Source: JBJENW01 sp051880395
Lineage (GTDB): Bacteria > Bacillota > Clostridia > Lachnospirales > Lachnospiraceae
Reading direction: 5' to 3'
Length of the DNA: 19,205 bases
Assembly: GCA_051880395.1 (NCBI GenBank)
Contig: JBJENW010000095.1
Span: 1-19,205 of the forward strand
Under the pieces are notes generated by a model. That model was not told where the DNA came from. It made no database searches and was given only the letters and a program-made list of their open reading frames with translations. This document shows, one piece after another, positions 1 to 7,939 of this stretch (within the stretch, counting starts at the first letter, position 1; every line of letters starts with the position of its first letter). Both the position numbers and the translations under genes were made by a program.

Positions 1-97
1 AAACTTCTGAGCAAAATAATTTATGGAAAGCATTCTGCTGTTGTTCTAAATTTTTCGTTCACATAAACTTTCACGCCATCATTTTCTGGAAATATAA

Positions 98-583
98 GAA
101 AATATCTCAACCTTCCGTTTCAAATACACAGTTTCCAGTATCCGGCGGACACAGCGACAGGGGTGGAGGGTACAGATCTGGCTTTGACAGAAATGGTAGT
201 GAGTTTGGAGGGGAGCGTTTGCGATGCCTTTGCTGTTTTTCCGAGAGGCGGACTGGCTGTGCGAAGCTGTATGCCCGGGAAAGAGTCTGCCTCTGAGTCT
301 TTCCCGGGCATACAGCTTTGTGCAGACTGTCCGACATTCGGAAAACAGCAAAAATAAAGCATCGGAAACGCTCCCCTCCAAACTCGACTTCATTTCTGTC
401 TAGCCAGATCTGTACCCTCCCCCCCTGTCGCTGTGTCCGCCGGATACTGGAAGCGTCCGCGTAGGAAATCCCCCTCGGTTGGGATATTTTTCATCAAAAT
501 ACCCAAAAAGTGGTGGCTACAAAAATGTAGTGGGAGGCCCATAAAGTAGAACAGCCAGATACTTACGCCCACATAAAGTGTAA
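98..583 (-). repeat. Large palindromic intergenic element, copy 1 (full length)
   Basis: The core inverted repeat spans about 132-453, with its apex near 289-295. The left arm reads into CCGGCGGACACAGCGACAGG and the right arm holds its reverse complement. Orientation is minus, because the leader lies on the right (about 455-583) and contains the motifs CCACCACT, ACTACTTTAT-like and GTAAGT when read on the minus strand. The outer left edge is GAAAATATCTCAACC. A 186-bp stretch (197-382) is identical to copy 2. Frames open in both strands here overlap each other and mirror the palindrome, so no coding is called. Nothing is recognised in bases 1-97. The right edge is placed at a small hairpin ending GTGTAA and is approximate. 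Confidence 0.85.
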
Positions 584-640
584 ATATGGTTTAGATAATA
601 ACAACGTATGTAAAGAAAAAAATTTTTTTACTTTCTTTTT

Positions 641-668
641 TTGAAAAAAAAGGTTATTCTTGTATAGG
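641..668 (+). promoter_or_regulatory. Candidate mgtE promoter
   Basis: TTGAAA (641-646) and TATAGG (663-668) are separated by 16 bases, about 37 bases before the mgtE start. The surrounding A/T-rich tract (600-660) is suggestive but makes chance matches likely. A leader this short leaves no room for an M-box magnesium riboswitch, and none is seen upstream. Confidence 0.4.
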
Positions 669-705
669 CGAAAGAAATTTAGGAAAAAGACGAAGGAGGG
701 AGCGT

Positions 706-2124
706 ATGGAAGAGAAAGACGTACGGGATGAGGAAGAACAACAGTTTCCGGAAAAACCGGATTATGAGAAAGAGCTGATTGCGATCGTCCGAAGTAAGGA
801 GTCAGACGAGGTCATACGTGACCGCCTGACGGATTACCATGACAATGATATCGCAGATATTTTAGATGACCTGACGATGGAAGAGCGGAGAAAATTGTAC
901 CGCATTCTTGGAAGTGAAGAGGTGTCGGAGGTCTTCACATATGTGGACGATATCGGAAAATTTATACAGGAATTAGAACCGGAAAAAGTCGCGGTCATTT
1001 TGGAAAAAATGGATTCTGACGATGCGGCAGATGTATTGGATGAGTTGGATGAAGAGGTCAGCGAAAATATTTTTCGTCTGATGAATGATGAAACCAGACA
1101 TGACATCGATCTGATTCATTCCTATGACGAAGATCAGATCGGAAGCCGTATGACGACGAATTTTATTGTAATTCCGCGTGGATCTTCTGTAAAACGTGCG
1201 ATGCGTGAACTAGTGACACAGGCGGCAGAAAATGATAATATCATGACATTGTATGTAGAAAATGCAGATAAAACCTTTTACGGTGCGATCGATCTGAAGG
1301 AGCTGATCGTCGCAAGACAGGACGACGAACTCGAAGATCTGATCGCGACATCCTATCCGTATGTACATGCAAAAGAGACAGTTGACGCTTGTATCGAAGA
1401 GTTAAAAGATTATTCCGAAGACTCGATTCCGGTTTTGGATAACGAGAAACGTCTGATCGGTGTTATCACATCGGAAGATCTGGTGGAAGTTGTCGACGAA
1501 GAGATGGGAGAGGATTATGCAAAACTGGCCGGTCTGACTGCGGAGGAAGATTTACAAGAGCCTCTTTTGGAAAGTATGAAAAAGCGAATTCCATGGCTGG
1601 TGACGCTGTTGGCACTTGGATTGATCGTATCGAGTGTCGTCGGAACTTTTGAAAAAGTGGTACAACATCTGACGATCGTGATGTGTTTTCAGTCACTGAT
1701 TCTGGATATGGCGGGAAATGTCGGCACACAGTCGCTGGCTGTGACGATCCGTGTTCTGATGGATGAAAACCTGACCGGAAAACAGAAACTGTTTCTGGTT
1801 GTCAAAGAGATGCGGGTAGGTCTGGCAAACGGCGCCTTGCTCGGAAGTCTTTCCTTTTTATTTATTGGGTGTTATATTATGTTTGCAAAAGGAAAAACTT
1901 TGCCGTTTGCGTTTGCAGTATCCGCGTGTATTGGCGTTGCATTAATGGTGGCAATGGTGATATCGAGTCTCACAGGGACCGTGATACCGATGTTCTTTCA
2001 TCGGATCAAAGTGGATCCGGCGGTTGCGTCCGGCCCGCTGATCACAACGGTAAACGATCTGGTGGCAGTGGTGACTTATTATGGATTGACTTGGGTGTTA
2101 TTGATCAATGTGTTGGGATTCTAA
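706..2124 (+). CDS. mgtE: Magnesium transporter MgtE
   Basis: A 472-residue MgtE-family Mg2+ channel/transporter of the cytoplasmic membrane. Order: acidic helical N domain (about residues 20-145), a CBS-domain pair (about 148-265), a connecting helix, then a membrane domain of about five helices (from residue 293). Family signatures are visible: AGNVGTQSLAVTIR near residue 335, and DPAVASGPLITTVND near 436-450, whose last Asp corresponds to the pore Mg2+ site in characterised MgtE proteins. The length is typical. The start follows GAAGGAGGGAGCGT, a strong ribosome binding site. In the family, Mg2+ bound between the N and CBS domains closes the pore, so control is mainly on the protein. The gene stands alone, bounded by repeat copy 1 upstream and a strong terminator downstream. 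Confidence 0.96.
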   Translation: MEEKDVRDEEEQQFPEKPDYEKELIAIVRSKESDEVIRDRLTDYHDNDIADILDDLTMEERRKLYRILGSEEVSEVFTYVDDIGKFIQELEPEKVAVILEKMDSDDAADVLDELDEEVSENIFRLMNDETRHDIDLIHSYDEDQIGSRMTTNFIVIPRGSSVKRAMRELVTQAAENDNIMTLYVENADKTFYGAIDLKELIVARQDDELEDLIATSYPYVHAKETVDACIEELKDYSEDSIPVLDNEKRLIGVITSEDLVEVVDEEMGEDYAKLAGLTAEEDLQEPLLESMKKRIPWLVTLLALGLIVSSVVGTFEKVVQHLTIVMCFQSLILDMAGNVGTQSLAVTIRVLMDENLTGKQKLFLVVKEMRVGLANGALLGSLSFLFIGCYIMFAKGKTLPFAFAVSACIGVALMVAMVISSLTGTVIPMFFHRIKVDPAVASGPLITTVNDLVAVVTYYGLTWVLLINVLGF

Positions 2125-2166
2125 AAAAAGCAGTGGAAATGGAAAAGATTTCCACTGCTTTTTTTT
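2123..2166 (+). terminator. Rho-independent terminator of mgtE
   Basis: A perfect stem pairs GCAGTGGAAAT (2130-2140) with ATTTCCACTGC (2148-2158) around a 7-base loop, followed by eight T (2159-2166). The stem is preceded by an A run, so it may also work weakly in reverse. It separates mgtE from the chemoreceptor genes. Confidence 0.95.
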
Positions 2167-2186
2167 ATGCCTCGTAAAGAGACTCT

Positions 2187-2213
2187 TATATTTAAAAAAG
2201 AATGTGTCGATAT
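2187..2213 (+). promoter_or_regulatory. Candidate sigma-D (FliA/sigma-28) promoter for the chemoreceptor pair
   Basis: GTCGATAT (2206-2213) matches 7 of 8 bases of the motility -10 consensus GCCGATAT. TATA (2187-2190), 15 bases upstream, matches 3 of 4 of the -35 element TAAA. Chemoreceptor genes are standard targets of this sigma factor, so the context agrees. Transcription would start about 40 bases before the first receptor gene. Confidence 0.5.
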
Positions 2214-2259
2214 ATAAAGTAATAAATTTTGTTATAAATAGAATCAGGGGGATAGGATC

Positions 2260-4740
2260 ATGAGCAGAAAAAAGGAAAATAAGCAGGAAACAGCGAAAAG
2301 AACTGGCCTACCGCTGCGGAGTATAAAAACAAAGATGATCATTTTGGGCGGGGTTGCGCTGGTGACAACGCTCGTGCTTGGTATTACAGGCATTCAATCG
2401 CTGAATAAAAATCATAGAAGCAGCCAGTTGACGTCGGATATTAATAATATCAATCTGCTCCAGAATGAAAATAAGACGTTAGATATGACGTTTTTGTATC
2501 AGATGGATAACACGTATAACCAACAGATTGTAGAAAATCTGCAAACCATGCAGAAATATGCAACAGATGCCCAGAAGTATAAGTCCGGTGTGGATGCGTC
2601 AGATCTGAAAACAATCGGGGACGATATTCAAAAGACAACAGAGAATATGAATCAGATGGTCTCGCTCATTACGGAACGCGGTTTCGCAGAAGGAGAAGGC
2701 GTTTATGCAAAGTTTTTTAATGAAGACAAAAACTTAGAGGAAAGCTTTGATAAGATGAGTCAGGAGGCTGACTGGATTGACGGAACATGGGTAAAAATCG
2801 AAATGTCAACCATGGAGAGTGTGCAGATCGATGGCAAAAAATATCGACATTATCATTATGATGCAAAGATTCCGTCAGGTGCAAAACGTGATTATATCGT
2901 TGTTCGTGCAGGAGGAAATGGACCGGAATATAAGGGAAGAATTTATTTTACCAATATTATCTTTGATAAAGATACCAAAGTAGACTTATCAAAATTGAAA
3001 GAATCGGATCTATCCCTTTCGTATGGAAATGCGCTGCATGATATGAAAGTGGATATGTTAGGCGGGGAACCAAGTATCAGTTATGCAGGAGAGTATTCCG
3101 GTGCGACCCAAGACTGGCAGGAAGCGTCGATCGAGATTCCGGTTGTGGAATATCCGGTGCAGGATTATAAGAGAGTCAGCTTTGATATTTATTATGAAGA
3201 AACAAAGGATCTTCCGTTGATGCAGATGGCAGCTTGTCTGAATGAGAAATATAAATTTGACGAGGCGCTAGAGAAAATTAATGCGGATTTTGCTTCATAC
3301 AGTATGTTGGTAGTGGAGGGATCGGATACTTCCGAGACATTGAAAAAATTGTTGGCGGATCTGCAGACAGCGTTGGAAAATGTGGATCTGTATACGGTGG
3401 ATGAAGAAGCCGTTGCATTAGGAGAAAAAGGCTTTCAAACAAAGCTGGATGAAGTAAATTCTATTTTGGAGACCGATCAGCAGATCCAAAATTTAAAGAT
3501 AGAAAACAATGCATTAAACGAAAATCTGACAAAGGCAACTTCCGATATTAAAAAGAGCGTAGAGGAATCAGGTAATTTGCAGAAAGCAAGTATGACACGA
3601 TTGATCATCACTGTAATCGTGGTCGGACTGGTAGGTGTGTTTATCCTTACCGTTTATGTCAGCCGAAGTGTTCAGTACAGTATCCGGCATTTTAAAGATA
3701 CATTGAAGGAAATCGAACAGGGACGTATGACGGTGAAAGCGGATACTAAACGCGGGGATGAATTTGATACGATCGGAAGATCATTAAATCATATGACAGA
3801 TACACTGACAGAGACGCTTCGTTCTGTCGGAACGGTATCTAGGAACGTGCAGCAGAGTGGAAGCAGTCTAAAGGGAATGGCGGAAAACACAAATCAGATT
3901 TCCAACCAGATCGATCTTTCCGTGACAGAGATCGCAAAAGGTGCGACGGATCAGGCAAACGATGTGGAGCAGTCTACAAGTGAGATCACGGAACTTGGAA
4001 ATTTGATGGATGAGATGGTAGGAAACATCGGAGAATTAGATGCAACTTCCAGTGATATGAAACATGCCAGTGATGAGGCAGTTCATATATTAGAGCAACT
4101 TGGAAATTCAAATGAGAAGATGACGGATGGAGTACATAAGATCGCACAACAGATTCACGCAACAAATGAGTCCGTGCAAAAGATCAAAGAGGCGATCACG
4201 ATGATTTCCTCGATTGCAAGTCAGACAAACCTGTTATCATTAAATGCCAGCATAGAGGCGGCGCGGGCAGGAGATGCAGGAAAAGGATTTGCAGTGGTCG
4301 CAACGGAAATCTCGCAGCTTGCCGATCAGTCGGATCAGTCCGCAACCTCCATTGATCAGATCATCACGCGGTTGACAAGCGATTTTGAACAGACAATGAA
4401 GGTGATGCAGGAGGTAGAACTTGCGACAAAAGAGCAGAATGAAAAACTTTCTGAGACGCAGCATCAGTTTGAAATCGTAAGTGATGGTATCACACAGAGC
4501 AGAACAAAGACAGAAGGAATCAAACATGCGATCGAATCCTGCAACGAAGTTCGTCTGCAGGTAAATCAGCTCATGTTAAACCTGTCTGCAATTTCAGAGG
4601 AAAATGCAGCATCGACCACAGAAACAGCGGAGGCAATGAGAAATTTAAATGATACCATTAATCATTTACTCGAAGAGTCCGATAAGTTACTTGCAATGTC
4701 AGGGCAGCTGGAGCAGGACCTGAAATTTTTCCAGTTGTAG
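2260..4740 (+). CDS. Methyl-accepting chemotaxis protein with beta-rich insert in its sensor domain (first of a tandem pair)
   Basis: An 826-residue transmembrane chemoreceptor that would signal through CheW/CheA to the flagellar motor. Order: short basic N terminus; TM1 (about 27-47); a large extracellular region (48-445); TM2 (about 446-467); HAMP (about 468-522); and the MA signalling domain. The conserved hairpin tip SIASQTNLLSLNASIEAARAG lies near residue 649, followed by GKGFAVVATEISQLADQS. The extracellular region starts and ends helical, but residues about 168-318 are rich in aromatics, glycine and alternating beta-like stretches (for example GRIYFTNIIFD), resembling a carbohydrate-binding-type beta-sandwich. 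This fold guess is inference. There is no CheR-binding pentapeptide; the protein ends LKFFQL. The start follows AGGGGGATAGGATC. It is probably co-transcribed with the next gene, since no terminator lies in the 47-base gap. The ligand is unknown. Confidence 0.93.
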   Translation: MSRKKENKQETAKRTGLPLRSIKTKMIILGGVALVTTLVLGITGIQSLNKNHRSSQLTSDINNINLLQNENKTLDMTFLYQMDNTYNQQIVENLQTMQKYATDAQKYKSGVDASDLKTIGDDIQKTTENMNQMVSLITERGFAEGEGVYAKFFNEDKNLEESFDKMSQEADWIDGTWVKIEMSTMESVQIDGKKYRHYHYDAKIPSGAKRDYIVVRAGGNGPEYKGRIYFTNIIFDKDTKVDLSKLKESDLSLSYGNALHDMKVDMLGGEPSISYAGEYSGATQDWQEASIEIPVVEYPVQDYKRVSFDIYYEETKDLPLMQMAACLNEKYKFDEALEKINADFASYSMLVVEGSDTSETLKKLLADLQTALENVDLYTVDEEAVALGEKGFQTKLDEVNSILETDQQIQNLKIENNALNENLTKATSDIKKSVEESGNLQKASMTRLIITVIVVGLVGVFILTVYVSRSVQYSIRHFKDTLKEIEQGRMTVKADTKRGDEFDTIGRSLNHMTDTLTETLRSVGTVSRNVQQSGSSLKGMAENTNQISNQIDLSVTEIAKGATDQANDVEQSTSEITELGNLMDEMVGNIGELDATSSDMKHASDEAVHILEQLGNSNEKMTDGVHKIAQQIHATNESVQKIKEAITMISSIASQTNLLSLNASIEAARAGDAGKGFAVVATEISQLADQSDQSATSIDQIITRLTSDFEQTMKVMQEVELATKEQNEKLSETQHQFEIVSDGITQSRTKTEGIKHAIESCNEVRLQVNQLMLNLSAISEENAASTTETAEAMRNLNDTINHLLEESDKLLAMSGQLEQDLKFFQL

Positions 4741-4787
4741 AGGATGAGAACTATAGGAAAAAAGTAGGTAGGAAGGAGAAACACGTT

Positions 4788-7271
4788 ATGGGTGCAAAAA
4801 AGAAACCGACGGATAAGACAAAAAGTGGAAAGAAGAGTTTTGGTTTAAAAAGTATTCGAATGAAACTGATCGTCCTGGGAGTAGCGGCACTGGCCAGTAC
4901 TTTGATTCTTGGCGTACTTGCAACACTTATTCTAAATCAGAATCACAGAAATAGCGAGATATTACAGAGTATTAATGAAGCCAACCGCCTGCAGGAACAG
5001 AATTCGGTGTTGGATGTCAGCTTTTTGTATGAACTGGACAATCAATATAACAGCCAGATTCTGGAAAATCTGAAAGAAATGAAAAACAATCTTGCAAATG
5101 CAAAAGAGCATGCAGGAAAAACGTATCAGTCAACTTTAAATGATATGGACCAGAAGATTGATAAAAATATGCAGAATATGGAGCAGCTGGTCAGCCTGAT
5201 GGATCAGCGTGGATTCAAAGAGGATCAGGGGTTGTATGCCAATTTTATGGAAGGGGATAAAAAGCTGGAAGAATTTTTCGGCAGGTTAGGTGATGAAGCA
5301 GACTGGCAGGATGGAAGCTGGGAAAAGAAAATGCTTGATCAGGTGGAAACAAAGAAGTTTGATAAGAAAAACTATAAAGTGATCCATTACAACGAAAGTC
5401 TGCCAAGCGGTGGAAAACGAGACAATATCGTCGTACGTGTCTGCACCGAGGGGCAGCAGTATGAAGGTAAGATTTATCTTACAAATATCAAATTTGATGG
5501 TTCTACGGAAGTAGATCTGTCAAAACAGACAGCAGATACGCTGGGAAACTCGTTTGGTACGGCATATAAGGATCTGGATGTAGGAACGCTTGACGGAAAG
5601 CCTGCCATTAGTTTTTCCGGAACCTATTCCGGATCAAACGCGTCCTGGCAGGAAACATCGGTCGTAATCCCGGTAAGCGAGTATGACATTCAAAATTTTA
5701 GTAAAATATCCTGTGATATCTGTCTTGAAGAGAATGCGGATAATCCGGAGATGCAGATTGCAGTAGCGACAAATGGACGTTTTCAGTTTGACGAAAAACA
5801 GGAAGCAATTAATACGGAGTTTGCAGAATACAGCAAATTGATCGCGGAAGGAAATGACGCGTCAAAACAGTTAGAACAATTGACAAAAGACTTAGAAGAA
5901 GTGGTAAATAATACATCCATTTATATCCAGAATGAAGAAATCGGAAAATTAGGACAAGAAGGATTTCAGAAGAAAGCAGATGCTTTAAAGGAAATGCAGG
6001 AAGTAGATACACAGATTCAAACATTAAAAGCAGAAAATAATGCCAATAACGAGGAATTAACGAAAGATTCCAACAATATCAAAAAGAGTGTAAATGAAGT
6101 TTCAGTAAAATCGCAGTCGCAGATGAAAGTCAGCATTATGATGGTGTTGATCGTTGCAATTGTTTGTGTTGGTATTCTGACAATCTTTGTGAGCAGAAGT
6201 ATTCAGGCAAGTATCCGTCGGTTCCGAGGTACCTTGCAAGAAATCACAGATGGAAATATTAAAGCGAAAGCAGCGACTGGTCGTGGCGATGAATTTGATG
6301 TATTTGGTGAGTCTTTGAATCAGATGACCGATCAGCTTTCTTCTACACTTGGAAATGTCAATGAGGTTGCAAAAGTTGTGCAGCACGGTGGATCAGAGTT
6401 AAAGACGATGGCCGAAGATACCAATCAGATTTCTGGTAAGATGGAGTTGTCTGTCACCGAGATTGCAGAAGGTGCAGTCAGTCAGGCAAAAGATATTGAA
6501 GATTCCAATAACCATGTGAATCACCTGGGCGAATTAATGAATCAGATGGTGCAGGATATTGAGAAGTTAGACAATTCTTCCACAGATATTGAGACAGCCA
6601 GTAATGAGGCTGTGAATATATTGGATCGTCTGAGTGATTCAAATGAAAAAATGACCGAAGGTGTGAGAAAGATCGTGGAGCAGATCAAAGAGACAAACGA
6701 ATCGGTAGAACAGATCGGAGAGGCAGTATCTTTGATTTCCTCTATCGCCAGCCAGACCAACCTGTTATCGTTAAATGCAAGTATCGAGGCAGCGCGTGCA
6801 GGGGAAGCAGGAAAAGGATTTGCCGTTGTCGCAACAGAAATCTCACAGCTTGCGGATCAGTCCGATCAATCGGCAGATACGATTCAGAATGTCATTCAGA
6901 AACTGTCTGCAAACTTCCAGCAGACAATGGACATGATGCGTCACGTAGAAGAATCTACCCGGGAACAGAATGAGAAATTGTTAGAGACACAGAAACAGTT
7001 CCATATTGTAAACGACCGTATCAGTATCAGTCGTGAAAATACACACGATATCAAGTTAGCAGTGGAAGAGAGTAATCAGGTACAAGAAAAAGTCGGACAG
7101 CTGATGGAAAGTCTGTCTGCGATTTCCGAAGAAAATGCTGCAGCCAGTACAGAAACGGAAGAAGTTATGCAGAGACTCAACGATACGATCAAGAACCTGT
7201 TAGCAGAATCCGAAAAAATGCTCGACATCTCAAACAGACTCGAACAAGATCTGCAGTTCTTCCAGTTATAA
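4788..7271 (+). CDS. Methyl-accepting chemotaxis protein, paralogue of the preceding receptor
   Basis: An 827-residue chemoreceptor with the same architecture as its neighbour: TM1 (about 26-48), an extracellular region with a beta-rich insert (about 168-318, including GKIYLTNIKFD), TM2 (about 448-468), HAMP, and an MA domain with the conserved tip near residue 650. It ends LQFFQL, without a CheR pentapeptide. The signalling halves of the two proteins are very similar, whereas the extracellular halves share the pattern but differ at many positions. This suggests duplication followed by change in ligand preference. The start follows AGGAAGGAGAAACACGTT. The gene is the last of a two-gene unit closed by a strong terminator. 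The ligand cannot be read from the sequence. Confidence 0.93.
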   Translation: MGAKKKPTDKTKSGKKSFGLKSIRMKLIVLGVAALASTLILGVLATLILNQNHRNSEILQSINEANRLQEQNSVLDVSFLYELDNQYNSQILENLKEMKNNLANAKEHAGKTYQSTLNDMDQKIDKNMQNMEQLVSLMDQRGFKEDQGLYANFMEGDKKLEEFFGRLGDEADWQDGSWEKKMLDQVETKKFDKKNYKVIHYNESLPSGGKRDNIVVRVCTEGQQYEGKIYLTNIKFDGSTEVDLSKQTADTLGNSFGTAYKDLDVGTLDGKPAISFSGTYSGSNASWQETSVVIPVSEYDIQNFSKISCDICLEENADNPEMQIAVATNGRFQFDEKQEAINTEFAEYSKLIAEGNDASKQLEQLTKDLEEVVNNTSIYIQNEEIGKLGQEGFQKKADALKEMQEVDTQIQTLKAENNANNEELTKDSNNIKKSVNEVSVKSQSQMKVSIMMVLIVAIVCVGILTIFVSRSIQASIRRFRGTLQEITDGNIKAKAATGRGDEFDVFGESLNQMTDQLSSTLGNVNEVAKVVQHGGSELKTMAEDTNQISGKMELSVTEIAEGAVSQAKDIEDSNNHVNHLGELMNQMVQDIEKLDNSSTDIETASNEAVNILDRLSDSNEKMTEGVRKIVEQIKETNESVEQIGEAVSLISSIASQTNLLSLNASIEAARAGEAGKGFAVVATEISQLADQSDQSADTIQNVIQKLSANFQQTMDMMRHVEESTREQNEKLLETQKQFHIVNDRISISRENTHDIKLAVEESNQVQEKVGQLMESLSAISEENAAASTETEEVMQRLNDTIKNLLAESEKMLDISNRLEQDLQFFQL

Positions 7272-7306
7272 AAAAATCCCCTGGGAATTTTCCCGGGGGA
7301 TTTTTT
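7271..7306 (+). terminator. Rho-independent terminator of the chemoreceptor operon
   Basis: AAAAAATCCCC(T)GGGAA pairs with TTCCC(G)GGGGATTTTTT around a minimal loop and ends in six T (7301-7306). It begins at the stop codon of the second receptor gene. The A and T runs on both sides make it potentially bidirectional. Confidence 0.93.
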
Positions 7307-7336
7307 ATGCGGACGTTTTCACCTTTCTTTCCCTTA

Positions 7337-7824
7337 GCGATAAATAGCTCAACCAATCGTTTCCGATACACAGTTTTCGGTATCCGGCGGACACAGCGAC
7401 AGGGTGTGGAGGGGACAGATCTGGCTTTGACAGAAATGATAGTGAGTTTGGAGGGGAGCGTTTGCGATGCCTTTGCTGTTTTTCCGAGAGGCGGACTGGC
7501 TGTGCGAAGCTGTATGCCCGGGAAAGAGTCTGCCTCTGAGTCTTTCCCGGGCATACAGCTTTGTGCAGACTGTCCGACATTCGGAAAACAGCAAAAATAA
7601 AGCATCGGAAACGCTCCCCTCCAAAACTCGACTTCATTTCTGTCTAGCCAGATCTGTCCCCTCCACACCCTGTCGCTGTGTCCGCCGGATACCGGAAACG
7701 TCCGCATAGGACTCCCCCCGGTAGAGATATTCTTCGCGTCACTCTTTTTCAAAGAGTGGTGGGGCCGATACAGTTTCGGATAGTTAATAAAGTAGTGGTT
7801 GCAACACTTACATATAAAATGTAA
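7337..7824 (-). repeat. Large palindromic intergenic element, copy 2 (full length)
   Basis: The core inverted repeat spans about 7372-7699 with outer arms CCGGCGGACACAGCGACAGG and its complement. The leader is on the right (about 7700-7824) and, read on the minus strand, holds GTAAGTGTTGCAACCACTAC, CCGAAAC and CCACCACTCTTT, ending in a TTACAT/ATGTAA hairpin (7808-7824). Length is 488 bp, against 486 for copy 1 and 485 for copy 4. Orientation is the same as copy 1, and 7440-7625 is identical to 197-382. It lies between the receptor operon terminator and the pdaA-like gene. Frames running through it are treated as non-coding. Confidence 0.87.
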
Positions 7825-7865
7825 AAAATTGCATGAAACTTAAAAATTTTTTAAGAAAAAAGGGT

Positions 7866-7892
7866 TTGTCTTTTCTTTTTTTTTCATATACA
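7866..7892 (+). promoter_or_regulatory. Possible promoter of the pdaA-like gene
   Basis: TTGTCT (7866-7871) and TATACA (7887-7892) are 15 bases apart in an A/T-rich tract between repeat copy 2 and the gene. The spacing is short and the composition makes chance matches likely. No sporulation-sigma promoter could be assigned with confidence. Confidence 0.25.
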
Positions 7893-7939
7893 ATAAGATA
7901 CGGTAGACTGTAAAAGAAACAGGAAGGGTAGAAACAGAT

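Noticed and set aside
79..393. Open frames of 60-190 codons on both strands inside the palindromic elements (also 7189-7752, 9141-9643, 14447-15030, 18691-19090)
   Set aside because: They occur in several frames and on both strands at once, mirror the inverted repeat, lack ribosome binding sites, and in copy 3 run through the N gap. Open frames in a conserved palindrome arise automatically and are not evidence of a protein.
98..583. CRISPR array, retron or group II intron as explanation of the repeats
   Set aside because: There are no short regularly spaced direct repeats, no reverse transcriptase frame, and no intron domain V-like element; the structure is a single long hairpin with a leader.
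480..705. M-box (ykoK) magnesium riboswitch before mgtE
   Set aside because: The space holds the leader of repeat copy 1 and an A/T-rich promoter region; no M-box stems or conserved loops are seen, and the predicted leader is only about 30 bases.
4240..4527. Antisense open frames within the chemoreceptor, mgtE and liv genes
   Set aside because: They are shadows of well-supported genes in the opposite frame, without recognisable domains or ribosome binding sites.
7305..7318. GCGGACGTTTTC just after the receptor terminator, inverted match to GGAAACGTCCGC at 7693-7704, as an extra outer end of copy 2
   Set aside because: The match is about 12 bases, not seen at this place in the other copies, and the normal edge (TAGCTCAACC) lies further in.
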